NCBI GenBank assembly: GCA_964443025.1
Contig: CAYUEL010000002.1
Span: 1-64,000, forward strand
Length of the DNA stretch: 64,000 nt
Direction: 5' to 3'
From: JAJFKJ01 sp964443025
Lineage (GTDB): Bacteria; Pseudomonadota; Gammaproteobacteria; JABCZS01
Shown here: one piece after another, positions 9,755-21,500 of the stretch
How the letters are laid out: each line of letters starts with the position of its first letter
How positions within the stretch are numbered: the stretch's first letter is position 1
Notes under the pieces: generated by a model
Seen by the model: the letters and a program-made list of their open reading frames with translations, nothing else
Told to the model about the DNA's origin: nothing
Database searches by the model: none
Translations under genes and position numbers: made by a program

Positions 9755-12700
9755 TTAAACGTATTCAGTAGCAATTTTATATTTAACGGGTGATTCTTGC
9801 ATATACAGTGCATGACAAACCTGTGCAATTTGTGTTAGTATTTCTTCATTCTTAAAGAATGAAAAATGATCCTCTGCTTCTGTTTTATGAATATGCAGGT
9901 CTGGAATGACATTCTTCCATCTCTCTAAACAATTATTTCCTTTATAAAACTTATTTTGTAATGATACGTATTTATTCAAGAATAAACGATCTTGAAAATA
10001 TTGATTTTTATGTTTTCTTCTAAAATAATGAAAAGATAAACAATCGGAATTTTCCAATGGTTTAATAATATGGTTTTCCATCGATCTGCTATTTGCGGAA
10101 AGAATTTCTTGGTGCACACTCAAAATGCTTTTTAACTGTTTTTTTGAATAAGGTATTTTAAATTTGATACAAAAATCAACAAGAGTGTCTAAGTCAATTT
10201 CCAAATCCTCTGTCGCTAGCGGGGCCAGATCAATTTCAGCCAAATTAACGGTTTGAATTTGGCTTAGCATGTCGAATATGATAAGCAAGTAATACATATT
10301 TTTAGTCATATAAGTAGTAATTGGGGAAAATGGAGCATCTACCATTATAATACTTTGCACACGCCTTCCTGCTTTCATTAAATACCTTGCCACTTCATGC
10401 GCAATCACTCCCCCTTGCGAATATCCAGCTAAATGAAATGATGGGTCATCAAAATTATCCATTAATAGTGAGGCATAAATATGGGACATTTCTTCAATAT
10501 TCGAGCAAGGGGTTAAATCCTCCTCCTTAACAAGGGAATGCATCGCGTAAAACGAAATTTCATCTTTCATTAACTGAGCTATTGGCTGATAGACTTGCGT
10601 GGTTCCAAACGCAGCATGAAACCAAAATGTTTTAATATCCTTCGTTCCCTTTTTCAAAAGTTGGAAACTGTTTCTTTTAAATTTATTTTTTTTCATGCTA
10701 ATTTTTTTATTTTTATTTAAAAAAATAGCTTTGTATTTTTCAAACACAAATTGAGAGAGCTGATGAATTGTTGTGTGCTCTAAAAATACCGAGGGTTCTA
10801 AATGTATCAATGGATATTGGTTTAAAATTGCGTGTGCAAGTCCGGTGAGGGTAATGGAATCAAATCCATATTCACTTAGGTGTTTATAGATATCGATTTC
10901 TTCAGGCTCAATTTGAAGAATTTCCGCGACTATTTTCTCCAAACCTTCTTGGAATTTTACAAGATGATATTCATCCTGATCTGCAGTCAATGCCTTTAAA
11001 TTCTTTTTAATATATTGAGAATCCCAATCAAGAATTAAAGGATTGCTGCGATGCAATAAAGCTTGCTCGTATTCATTTTGATCAATTTCAGATGCAAGGA
11101 GTAAATTACTTAGCACGTCATCGCTTAAAGCAGCTAATATCCTATATTTAACCAATTTTAGCTGGTCATCATTTGCATCCGTTTTAATATATGATTTTTT
11201 TGAAAATTCTTCCAGCATCGCTTCTGCCTGAGGATAAGTATGAAACCCCCTAAGGCGATGTATCATTGGAAACGCAGGATAATTTAATAATTTCCAGAAT
11301 TTTTTGAATTCCTTTCTTGGATCGGGGAACAACCCAAGCCTGATGCCAAACAGCACACTCGATATGGGCGCCATAATCAAGTAATGTGCATCAGTAATTC
11401 GCGAATTTATTTCTTCATTGGTTAATAACAATTTTCCAGACAACATTTGCGAATACCATCTTGCAATCATTTCCATATAGTAAAATGATCCCGTATAAGC
11501 AATTGGGAGAACAGATGTATTCACCAAAGTAAAATTATTTTTATAGAATATCCCCATTGAGAAATCATCTAGAACTTTTATGTTTTTTAGATAATTAAAG
11601 CGTGTATCATCATTTCCTATGTTTTTATAACCGGTGCAAAACACTATAATATCCACCTCATGCGCCTGTTGCAGCTCATCTTCAAACATGCACCCTGAAG
11701 AATAAAACGCTGCAATGTCATTTTTAACTGTAATTTTCTTTTCAGCAACTTTTTTAACTACATGATCATTAATGTGCACTATTGGATTTAATGAAAACTC
11801 TTCAAATGTCGGCAGTATCCCGGAGTTTTCATATATTTTGAAATACTCGGGCATTGATTGGCGCAGTCTTTCGATGATATTGGTTCTATTTTCTTCAACC
11901 AATAAACTTGCCGGTGATTGGCAATCATTGGGCACAAAACCAACCATTCTGGGTAAAATTAACTTATTGGATCGCCTACTCCAAAATACTTCTTTTGCTA
12001 CCTCACTCGCTTCATCTGCAATATCCATTGCGCTCACGCCATTACCAATCACCAGAACACGCTTATTTTCAAATAATTTATTATTATAATATTCTCCTGA
12101 ATGCATTATCTTGCCTTTAAATTCATTTAGACCTTGTTTTTCTGGAACATAAGGATCGGTAAAACTTCCTTGGCACATGGCCACACCATCATATATTTTT
12201 TTAATTTCTTGACCATTGTGAGAAACAACCACTTCCCATTTTCTATTTTTTTCCTCTACCGAAATAACTTTACTGTTAAGCGTGATATGCGAGTTTAAAT
12301 TATATTCTTTGGAATATAAGTTTAAATATTCCATCACCTCATTAACCGTATAAAAATTACTTTTAATTTTTTCAGGGTAAAAATCGGAGAATACGCTTGT
12401 AAAACGTGAGCTTTGAAATTTTGTATTTTGATAGGCGCCATTCTTTTTTTCTGCACTGTTATTAAGCGCCCACAGTCCACCGATGGTTCCTTTTTCTTCG
12501 TAGACATCTGGGCAATGACCTTCTTCTAATAGTGATTTTGCCATGACCAAGCCTGCGGGACCAGCCCCAATGATGCAAATATTGAGTTTTTTATTTGACT
12601 CTTGTGAATTGTTCACTCCTGGAAGCGCCCAATATTCTTTTAAATTAAATGGCATTTTTGGCAACGAAACCCGATAAGGTTTTTCACCTTGCTGATCCCT

Positions 12701-14473
12701 TACCCAACTTAGGTCTTGACCACCAACCCAAACCTTTGCTTTTTCTTCGATTGTTTGTGATAAAAATTGTGTTTTATGGATAGAATCCACGGCTTTGCCA
12801 TGACCTTTTCCTTTGAAGATTTTAGGATTTTTTAATTCATGATTTAAATATTGGTTCATATTGCTGATTAATTCTTCAATGGTTTTCGCAATGAATGCAA
12901 CTCTATATTCAAATGAATTTCTGCCCACCTGCAAAGTGAATTCTAAATCATCCATACGAACTGTATGATGTGGCAAATAATCAATCAGATCCTTCACCCA
13001 GCGATCAACCTGCTCTTCCGTGGGCGCCGATAATACAATAAGCCTATCTTTGGTTAGAGTCTGTACGCTTCGATCTCGACTTAAATATTCTTCTATCAAT
13101 AAATGTGCATTATTACCTCCTGAGCCATAGGAGTGTAAACCTGCTAATCGAGGTTCATTTTTTTTATTCCAGGCAAAAGAAGTTTTTAATAACTCACAAG
13201 GCATGCCTTCTACATTGAGATGCGGATTGAGTTGATCAAGATTAATAATCGGATGGATGGTATTCGTGTGAAAACTTCTGATAATTTTTAATAATGCCCC
13301 GAGTGAAGATACACACTCAATATGCACCATCATCGGCTTGAGTGTGCTGATTTTGCAATAACCAGGGGTGTAAGAAACCTCTGACTCCTGATACATTTGT
13401 TTCAGTGCAGTATTCAACGATTCCCACTCCACAAGATCTGCAACAGGGTTACCCATCCCCTGGGCCTCAATATATTCAATTTTTCGAATATCCGCGCCTG
13501 CATAACATTGCTTAATCACCTCGACATGACTTTCTTTATGAGGTGCAGCAATTGAGCTTCCCCCTCGACCGTTATAGTTAATTGCAGCATTTTTTATGAT
13601 GGCATAGATATGATTGTGATCACGTTCTGCCTCCGATCGTTTTTTTAACACGACAGTGATGACACCTTCGGCACGAACATACCCATCTGCATTTTCTCCA
13701 AATGAGAGTACCGTATTTTTTGTACTAAGCACATTCAATTTTGATAAACCCACCAATACTTGAGGATTGAGAATGATTCGTGCCCCAGAAACCACTGCCA
13801 TTTCAATTTCATTGCGATCTAAAGCTTGTTTAGCATAATAAATCGCTGTAGCAGTACTTGAGCACATGGTATTAATAATTTGTGAAGGGCCACGAAAATC
13901 AAAAAAATACGAAATGCGATTAGCAGCCATGCTTGGGTGATGATTTAAACCGTTTAAACCTAAATCAATCTGGTGAGTTTTAAGCGCTTCTAAATATTCA
14001 TTATCTTCTATGCCAACGTATACACCAATTTTCTTTCCGCGTAAATTTTGAGAAGCATAACCGGCATCTTCTATCGCTTGATATGCAGACATTAGTAACA
14101 ATTTGTGTTGAGGATCCATAACCTTTGCTTCTGCAGGAAGAATTCCAAAAAACGCGGGGTCAAACATTTTGATAGAAGGAATAAACCCACCCCACTTGGT
14201 TCGCATTTTCGTCAAATCATTTTTATCTGCGGAATAATACAAGGACCAATCAAAACGACTTTGGGGAATTTCTGTAATGACTGGTTTATCTAAATCTAAA
14301 TGTTTCCAAAACTCTTCGACGTTCATCGCACCTGGTAAATAAGCACTGATGCCAACAATCGCAATACCGGTTTCATCCGATTTGACTGAACGGGTCTGTT
14401 TTTTTGCAACAAGATCTTGCTGATAAGCCTCAAGTTTTTTTCTATAAATTTGTGCTAATTCATGTTGGTTCAC
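9755..14473 (-). CDS. Terminal polyketide synthase: KS0-FMO-ACP-TE
   Basis: A 1572-residue protein ending the assembly line. KS (about 35-460) keeps the active Cys (NTMCSS, C204) but the first catalytic His is Gln (EAQGMGNP, Q338; normally EAHGTGT); without that His a KS cannot decarboxylate malonyl-ACP, so it is a transfer-only KS0. A flavin monooxygenase follows (about 625-1090): FAD loop GAGPAG, the FMO fingerprint FKGKIMHSGEY matching FxGxxxHxxxY, and NADPH loop GNGVSA. Then an ACP (GFDSI, Ser near 1204) and a thioesterase with GYSQGG (Ser near 1350). KS-oxygenase modules in pederin- and lobatamide-type pathways insert oxygen into the chain; a similar Baeyer-Villiger step is inferred. GTG start with AGGTGA five bases upstream, directly after the monooxygenase gene. 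Confidence 0.92.
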   Translation of the reverse strand: MNQHELAQIYRKKLEAYQQDLVAKKQTRSVKSDETGIAIVGISAYLPGAMNVEEFWKHLDLDKPVITEIPQSRFDWSLYYSADKNDLTKMRTKWGGFIPSIKMFDPAFFGILPAEAKVMDPQHKLLLMSAYQAIEDAGYASQNLRGKKIGVYVGIEDNEYLEALKTHQIDLGLNGLNHHPSMAANRISYFFDFRGPSQIINTMCSSTATAIYYAKQALDRNEIEMAVVSGARIILNPQVLVGLSKLNVLSTKNTVLSFGENADGYVRAEGVITVVLKKRSEAERDHNHIYAIIKNAAINYNGRGGSSIAAPHKESHVEVIKQCYAGADIRKIEYIEAQGMGNPVADLVEWESLNTALKQMYQESEVSYTPGYCKISTLKPMMVHIECVSSLGALLKIIRSFHTNTIHPIINLDQLNPHLNVEGMPCELLKTSFAWNKKNEPRLAGLHSYGSGGNNAHLLIEEYLSRDRSVQTLTKDRLIVLSAPTEEQVDRWVKDLIDYLPHHTVRMDDLEFTLQVGRNSFEYRVAFIAKTIEELISNMNQYLNHELKNPKIFKGKGHGKAVDSIHKTQFLSQTIEEKAKVWVGGQDLSWVRDQQGEKPYRVSLPKMPFNLKEYWALPGVNNSQESNKKLNICIIGAGPAGLVMAKSLLEEGHCPDVYEEKGTIGGLWALNNSAEKKNGAYQNTKFQSSRFTSVFSDFYPEKIKSNFYTVNEVMEYLNLYSKEYNLNSHITLNSKVISVEEKNRKWEVVVSHNGQEIKKIYDGVAMCQGSFTDPYVPEKQGLNEFKGKIMHSGEYYNNKLFENKRVLVIGNGVSAMDIADEASEVAKEVFWSRRSNKLILPRMVGFVPNDCQSPASLLVEENRTNIIERLRQSMPEYFKIYENSGILPTFEEFSLNPIVHINDHVVKKVAEKKITVKNDIAAFYSSGCMFEDELQQAHEVDIIVFCTGYKNIGNDDTRFNYLKNIKVLDDFSMGIFYKNNFTLVNTSVLPIAYTGSFYYMEMIARWYSQMLSGKLLLTNEEINSRITDAHYLIMAPISSVLFGIRLGLFPDPRKEFKKFWKLLNYPAFPMIHRLRGFHTYPQAEAMLEEFSKKSYIKTDANDDQLKLVKYRILAALSDDVLSNLLLASEIDQNEYEQALLHRSNPLILDWDSQYIKKNLKALTADQDEYHLVKFQEGLEKIVAEILQIEPEEIDIYKHLSEYGFDSITLTGLAHAILNQYPLIHLEPSVFLEHTTIHQLSQFVFEKYKAIFLNKNKKISMKKNKFKRNSFQLLKKGTKDIKTFWFHAAFGTTQVYQPIAQLMKDEISFYAMHSLVKEEDLTPCSNIEEMSHIYASLLMDNFDDPSFHLAGYSQGGVIAHEVARYLMKAGRRVQSIIMVDAPFSPITTYMTKNMYYLLIIFDMLSQIQTVNLAEIDLAPLATEDLEIDLDTLVDFCIKFKIPYSKKQLKSILSVHQEILSANSRSMENHIIKPLENSDCLSFHYFRRKHKNQYFQDRLFLNKYVSLQNKFYKGNNCLERWKNVIPDLHIHKTEAEDHFSFFKNEEILTQIAQVCHALYMQESPVKYKIATEYV

Positions 14474-14477
14474 GTGC

Positions 14478-15572
14478 TCACCTATATCTTTCTTTAAGCA
14501 ATTGAAGATAAGATAACGATTCTATAACTAATGAATAATCGACTCCAAAATCTAATAAGCATGCAATTTCATTAACGCCTACGCTGATAGCCTGATCAAC
14601 CACCTGCTTGACCTCCGAAACAGGTCCAAATAAAGCACCGGTTTTTGAATAACGTTCAAATGAATATTCCACAATTTTATCAATTTCTTTTTCGCTGGGT
14701 TTTTCACCTTCTTTCATCCCTTGAATATGGCCTGTTAATGCACTTTTAATGTATTGTGAAAAAGGTTCTCTGACGGCATGTTCAACCAACGATGCATTTT
14801 CATGAACTAAAGTGTGAAGCATTAAGGTGACAATGCCTGTTGCAGGATCAAAGCCGTGTTCAGCGCGCGCGTTGCGATAGATGGCAATTTTTCGACCAAG
14901 TTCTTGCAGATCAATGCCTTGCAGCATCGTGAGCACATGATAACCACATTTACCAGCTTCATAAAAACTTTCGTCTAATTTTGTGACGACGAGCCAAATA
15001 GTGATTTCTGGTTGTAACGGCTCAGGGTAAGTGCGTACAGAAATCGATTTTTGATTCCCATTGATAAATGTGCAAGATTCACCACGCCACAATTGTTTTA
15101 CCATTGCAATGCGTTCATGCCAGATTTCTCTTCTTTTAGAAAAATTTTCAGGGCAACTAATAAAATCGTTAGGATTCCACCCGCTCGCAAAACCTAAATC
15201 AACGCGACCATTTGATAAATTATCTACTATAGACCACGTTTCCACTACTTCAGTGGGGTGATGCAAAGGCAATACAACAGAACCCGATCTCAAACGAATA
15301 TGTTTAGTTTGCACCGCAAGCGCAGCGGCCAATGTGACAGGGCTTGGATAAATCCCCCCAAAAGGATGAAAATGTCTTTCAGGTAACCACACTGCTGTAA
15401 ATTTATGCTGATCAGCAAATTGCGCAACGTCTAATACAAGTTGATATTTTTTCTTTGGATTTTGAGTTGCATCTGAAAAAAATATAAAACTAAAGTCAAT
15501 ACTGTTTTCCTTTTTATTAAGTGATAACAAATCAGTTAATTTATTATTGCTTTCACTATATGACGTGTTCAT
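14478..15572 (-). CDS. Luciferase-like flavin monooxygenase, MupA/Atu3671 type
   Basis: A free-standing 364-residue FMN-dependent monooxygenase of the bacterial luciferase superfamily. The start IDFSFIFFSDATQNP, then WLPERHFHPFGG and DLGFASGWNPNDF, are hallmarks of the MupA-type branch found in trans-AT polyketide and hybrid pathways, where it hydroxylates or otherwise oxidises a carrier-bound chain. In many clusters this domain is built into a module; here it is a separate gene placed between the KS9 module and the KS0 module, suggesting action late on the chain. The ATG at 15572, with GGAG six bases upstream, is preferred over a start at 15626; it overlaps the end of the large synthase by 17 bases, so the two are translationally linked. 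Confidence 0.88.
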   Translation of the reverse strand: MNTSYSESNNKLTDLLSLNKKENSIDFSFIFFSDATQNPKKKYQLVLDVAQFADQHKFTAVWLPERHFHPFGGIYPSPVTLAAALAVQTKHIRLRSGSVVLPLHHPTEVVETWSIVDNLSNGRVDLGFASGWNPNDFISCPENFSKRREIWHERIAMVKQLWRGESCTFINGNQKSISVRTYPEPLQPEITIWLVVTKLDESFYEAGKCGYHVLTMLQGIDLQELGRKIAIYRNARAEHGFDPATGIVTLMLHTLVHENASLVEHAVREPFSQYIKSALTGHIQGMKEGEKPSEKEIDKIVEYSFERYSKTGALFGPVSEVKQVVDQAISVGVNEIACLLDFGVDYSLVIESLSYLQLLKERYR

Positions 15573-18500
15573 TGTTTCTCCGTTTAGCAATGTATTTTGC
15601 AAACTTCTCAACAGTTGGATGTTCAATCAGCCAGCCGGGTTTAATTTCCATTCCGAGCAATCTCTCCAACGACAGACTTAATTGTGTTCCCGTAATAGAA
15701 TCTAAACCATAATCCTGAAATGATTCATGAATCGATATATCCATTTCATTAATTTTAAGAACTTTTGCTAATTCAGTGGATATTTGATTGATCACATCAC
15801 TATCATGAACGAAATCCTGATGATGCACAACACTTTCTATTATATCTTTATTATTCAACTGCAATGAATCTCCTAACTTAATTATTTGATCATCACTTAA
15901 AGAAGGTATTTCAAGTTTGGCAATGAAAGAATCATAATCGTTAGGATGACTATTTTTCAAACCCTCAATTAGTTCATTAAAGGTTAATGATGAGTCATTT
16001 GTTTTAGGGCGAAGCTTGGATTTTCTGACGTGCATGATTTCAAATTTATTTTCATAAAAGTTTTTTATTTCGATAAAGGTGGGTAAAACGTTCGCTGCAT
16101 TATACGTTATCGCTGCATTGAATAGCTGAAGACCTTCAGAGGTATTATTAAATATAAAACCTAAATTATGAGCATAAGCTTCAGAGTTGTTTTTTATAAC
16201 TAAACTATGTGTATGACTTCCCGCATCAGACCAGCCTGTCCAGTAAATATTATAATGTGATTTTTTGCCTCTCTTTCTTTCATACTCAGCAATATGCTCT
16301 AAATAAGCATTACCCATACCATAATCACTCAAGCCTTTCATAAAACATGGAATCATTCCAGCTGTAGATGAAAAAGTAACAAAAAAGTCGAGATCATCTT
16401 TTTTAAACAGTCCCATTAAAGTATCTAGCCCTTCTTGCTTGGGAGAAAGTACACGCGAAATGGTATCGATCGATTTTTTAACAAAAGCAACTTCACTTTC
16501 ACGCATGGCAGCCATTGCACCTGCGCTATGAATCACCCCTTTAATTGGAGGTCTTGTATTTCTGATTTGAGTAAAGAAATCATAAGCTGTATTCTGATTT
16601 TTAAGATCTCGGGTATACAAATCAATTTGGGTTCCCAGGTTTTCAATTAAAATTAAATTTCTCAGCTTATGTTTCAGTTCATTGGGTAACCCTTCCTGAT
16701 CGACAAGAGATGACCATTCATTTCGAGGCGGCAACTCAGAAACGCCCATTAATATCAAATGTTTTGCGCCTAATCGAGCAAAATATTTAGCAAATTCCAT
16801 TCCGATGCCACTAGTTCCGCCTGTTATCACATAAGTTGCATGCTGTGAAATAGATATATGGTTATTTAACTGCAAAGCAGTAATTTCCTGCTCTCGCAAT
16901 ATTGGAACATATCTTACTTGATTGCGATAGATGATTTCAGACTCTTCTACTTCTTTGGCAACATCCTTTTGAATAATCTCCATGATTGAATTTATATTGA
17001 TCAGATCGTCATCAATATCAATGGTTTTGGCAAAAACATGTGAATATTCAACACTCAACATTTTTACCAGTCCTGTAAATTTTGCTCCAGCGAGATTTAT
17101 TGAATTAGATTTAAATGCTCTTAAATTTCGAGTCAGATGTATAATATAAATTTCAGTAAAATTCGCAATCAGTTTTTGATAGAACAACACTTTATTAATT
17201 TTATTTGTATCTGCATCCTTATATTCTGAATATAAATCAGATAAATCAATCAAAATTGATGGATTGGTCAATTGCGCTTCTTTGTTTACTAAATCATGAT
17301 AATGAATACAAGTCACTTTCTTATTGAACCGCTTGACCAATTGATCCAGATCAATAATTTTTTCAGTCTGTTCATTAATTAATATAATCGCATCCTCATT
17401 CAAATACACGTTTGAGTTTTTGTTGATACTTTTTTCTACCCAGTCTATTGTTACAAATGACGCTTTGGCTTGGTTTTTCTCTTGTATTTGTCCATATTTA
17501 AACCGGCCGTGATCCTTATATTTGATAAGGTTCATATCCTTCTGCTTTTCTAAACCTTTTATCCATTCATTAAGTAGGATTTTTATTTTCACTTGAGGCG
17601 ATGTTTCATTATCAACTCCAACTACTTTTAACCTGATATTTGAATAAACTAGAGGATAAAAACTTTTCAAGGATGCATCTGATAATTCCGTCATCAAGTA
17701 AATATCCAATTTATCCAGCTGGGTCAATTGGTTCATTAATTGATGGGTTTCTTCCAAACTTACAGAGGATTGTTTCATGATAAAAACTGATCCTGCTGCT
17801 TCACCTTGACCCAACAAAGACGTTGTCTCACTCCATAAACATGCTTTGAAAGAAAGCCGCACTTGAGCCGCATCAAAAAGCACTGAATTAATATCATTGA
17901 TCAGGTCACTCAATATATTAAATTCCGCGGCATCATAATAAATAAAAATAATATTAGTATTCTGTTTATTTTTTATTTGATTAATCCAATCATTTTCTTG
18001 TGGGAGCTCTGAGCTTATCCACTCTCCACTTATCTGATCGTGTGATACCTTTTGAGGCATGACCGGGACTTTACTGATTTCTATTGGCTTAGTCACCCAA
18101 TATTTTCCTTTCGAAAATGGATAGGCAGGCAATGATATTCGTTTTGGTGTAGAAGAATTTTGATAAAGGTTATTCCAATTGATTCTCAACCCCTTGGTCC
18201 AAAAGCTAGCCAATTTATCAAAATTCCGGTTCATTTCCCATTTTTCAATCACCCCTTTCATTTCTGAATCATGATTCAGAAATTCAATATTATCGTCATG
18301 TTCATGAACTTGCCCACAATAAAGAAATTTAGATTCATCTGCTTTATTTTCAATCCAGTGTTGCAAACCTTGCAGAAGTTGCGGCACTTCATCAATAATC
18401 AATGCCAATCGATGCTTATAAGCCTCTCGCCCTATTTGCAGCGTATATGCTAAATCACTTAATGAGACCGCTTGATTTTCCTTCACGAACTTTAATAATA

Positions 18501-21500
18501 GTTCTGCGTAGCTTTTTAAACTCTCTGGCGTTTTAGCAGATAACACCATCAAGTAAGGACCTTCCGTTATACTTTCTCCTCGCATGTCCACATACTCTTC
18601 AACAACTACATGCGCATTCGAACCCCCAGCACCAAACGAACTCACACCCGCAACCCGCGGATACTCTATTCCGTTAATCACGGGCCGATTCCAAGATGTA
18701 AGCTCTCGTTGCACCTTAAATGGCGTTGCCGTAAAATCAATATGAGGATTTAATTCTTCAGCATGAATCGATGGCACCAGCTCTTGATGCTGCATTTGCA
18801 ATAACACTTTAGTCACACCCGCAATACCTGCAGCTGATTCGCAATGCCCAATATTCGATTTCGCTGAACCAATTGCACAATATTGCCTTTCCTGCGCCTC
18901 TTCATAAGCACGTGTTAATCCCGCAATTTCAATCGGGTCTCCCAATTGAGTGCCAGTCCCATGTGCTTCAACATAACTTACATGCCGTGGGTTAACTTTT
19001 GCTTCTGCTAACGCTTGTTGAACCACATGCGCTTGTGCGTTAGGATTAGGGACTGTATAACCGTTCGTTTTCCCGCCATGATTAATCGCACTGCCTTTAA
19101 TCACCGCGTAAATGTGGTCTCTATCTTCGATCGCAGTAGCTAATGGCTTAAGTACAACACAACCCACCCCTTCACCAGGAATGTAACCATCCCCACCTTT
19201 ACCAAAACTTTCACATCGACCCTGGCTGGAAATAAAATTATTTTGACTGAGTAAAATATATTTATTCGGATGAATGCTAATATTCACACCACCTGCAATC
19301 GCCATTTGGCAATGCCCTGCTTTTAACGCTTGGCAAGCTAAGTGAATGGTCGTAAGTGATGATGAACACATGGTATCCAATGCCATACTAGGACCATTAA
19401 AGTCACAGACATAAGAAACTCGATTAGCAATGCTGGCCGGGTTACCACCCACACCTTGCAACATGGGTGCTCCATATAAAGGGTACTCTTCATACATAAC
19501 GCCCACATAAACACCCACATTCCCAGCAATCTTCGAGTTTTTTAAACTCTCACGCGTATAACCACTGTCTTCTAATGCGTGCCAAGCACTTTGTAAAAAC
19601 AGACGCTCTTGCGGGTCCATCAACTCCGCTTCACGTGGAGAAATATTAAAAAATAATGGATCAAACTCATCCACCCCTTCAATAAATCCACCCCATTTGC
19701 TTTTAATACTGGATTCATAATCATACATATTCCAATACGTAGGTGGAATCGTGGTAATGCAATTTTTTCCAGTTTTTAAATGATGCCAAAAATCAGATAA
19801 AGTCGGCGATTGAGGATAGCGTCCACTCAAACCAATGATCGCAATATCCATCGTGGCTGACTTTGAAGCCATTGGAATAAAGCGCGAAGCCTGAGGCAAT
19901 AATACAGAGTGCATGACTTCAAGGCTTTTCACCGGTTGCTGAATATTTAAAATCTGAGTTAACTTAGCATGATGGTGCTTAATTAAATAATCAGAAAGCT
20001 CCAGCAAAGTCTGGTACTCAAAAAATAATGTCTTGGGTAATACACCAAATTGCTCTTCTAGCACACTGGTTAATTCCAAAATCATCACTGAATCTATCCC
20101 ATATTGATCTAAAGTCACATCAGATTTGAGACGATTGATTGGCATTTTTAAGATTACTGCCACTTTTCCTTTCAGGTATTGATCTGTTTTATCTAGCAAT
20201 TGGGCATCAACGGTGTCTAGGTTAATCGGCGCATTATCCAGCACGGGCCCTTCATGGAACAACAATTGTTTACGTATTACTTCAGGATTTCCTTGCATTA
20301 CTAAGCAATGAGAATCACTCAATTGCATTACCTGCTCAAATGCAGATAAGCCTATTTCTGTTTCCATAGCGACTAAGCCTGTTTCACGCGTAATCCGCGC
20401 AAGACTCGCCGCATCGATTTGCATACCGCCAGATTTCCATAATGGCCAATCGATTGCAGCCATTCTACCTTGACGCAATCCCTGAGCGGCTAACTGATTA
20501 TAATCATGTGCATAAGCGTCTAAAAATGCATTTGCTCCTGCATAATCAGCTTGCCCAAGGCTGCCAAACTGTCCTGCAAGAGAAGAGAATAAAACGATGA
20601 AATCAATATTTTCATTTTGTAATGCTTTATCAAGATTTAAAACGCCTGTAATTTTAGGTCTTAGCACAGACTCAATTTCTTGATGTTTTTTCTTGAGGAT
20701 AAATGCATCGCGAATTACACCAGCACTATGAAAAACGCCATTGAGGTGACCATACTGTGTTTTAATCGTTTGTACAGTTTCTAAAACCGCAGATAAATCG
20801 CTTACATCGCAGCATACATATTCAACCGCCATGCCTTTATTACGCAACATGGATAATATTGTTTTCGCCGATTCATTTAAAGCAGAGCGACCAGATAGAA
20901 TCAATGTAATATGTGAAAAAGTGGATAAATAATCAGCAAATATTAACCCCAAGCCGCCTAAACCACCGGTTAACCAATAGACTCCATGTTCTTTAATTAC
21001 AGATCGTGCGCTCTTTCTAAAGTGTAATTCTTTAAATTGTTTGATAGAACGCTGACCTTTTGCATCATAGCGCACTTCCACCGCATTATCTGCAACTGTT
21101 TTTTCACGATTGATAATCTCAACCATTTGCGTTTTATCAGCAATTGATATGAGCTTACCTATGAAATTTGGATTTTCCCGTCTAGCTGTTTTTAATAATC
21201 CTGCTAAAGAGGCATAATAATGTTCTACTTGATTATCTAATACTAAAAACCAAATGTGCTTTTGGTGCGTCAGCTTTTCTTTTAATATTAATTGTACATG
21301 ATCAAAAGCTGATATAAAACATTGTTCAATCGATGAGCTCGCAATAGTATGTATTGATAATTCAGAGATTTTATCTTTCAATTCCCCAAGAGAATCAAAA
21401 AGGACAACCTCGATATTGGTTAATGCGTCTTGTATCGCTGGCAATGAAGGTTGCCAAAGCGCTTGCGCAAGCACCAAATCTTCAGGCTCAAGCCTCGATT

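Noticed and set aside
19338..19529. 63-residue frame, identical to one at 23577-23768
   Set aside because: Both are other-frame readings of the repeated ketosynthase; their identity comes from the DNA repeat.
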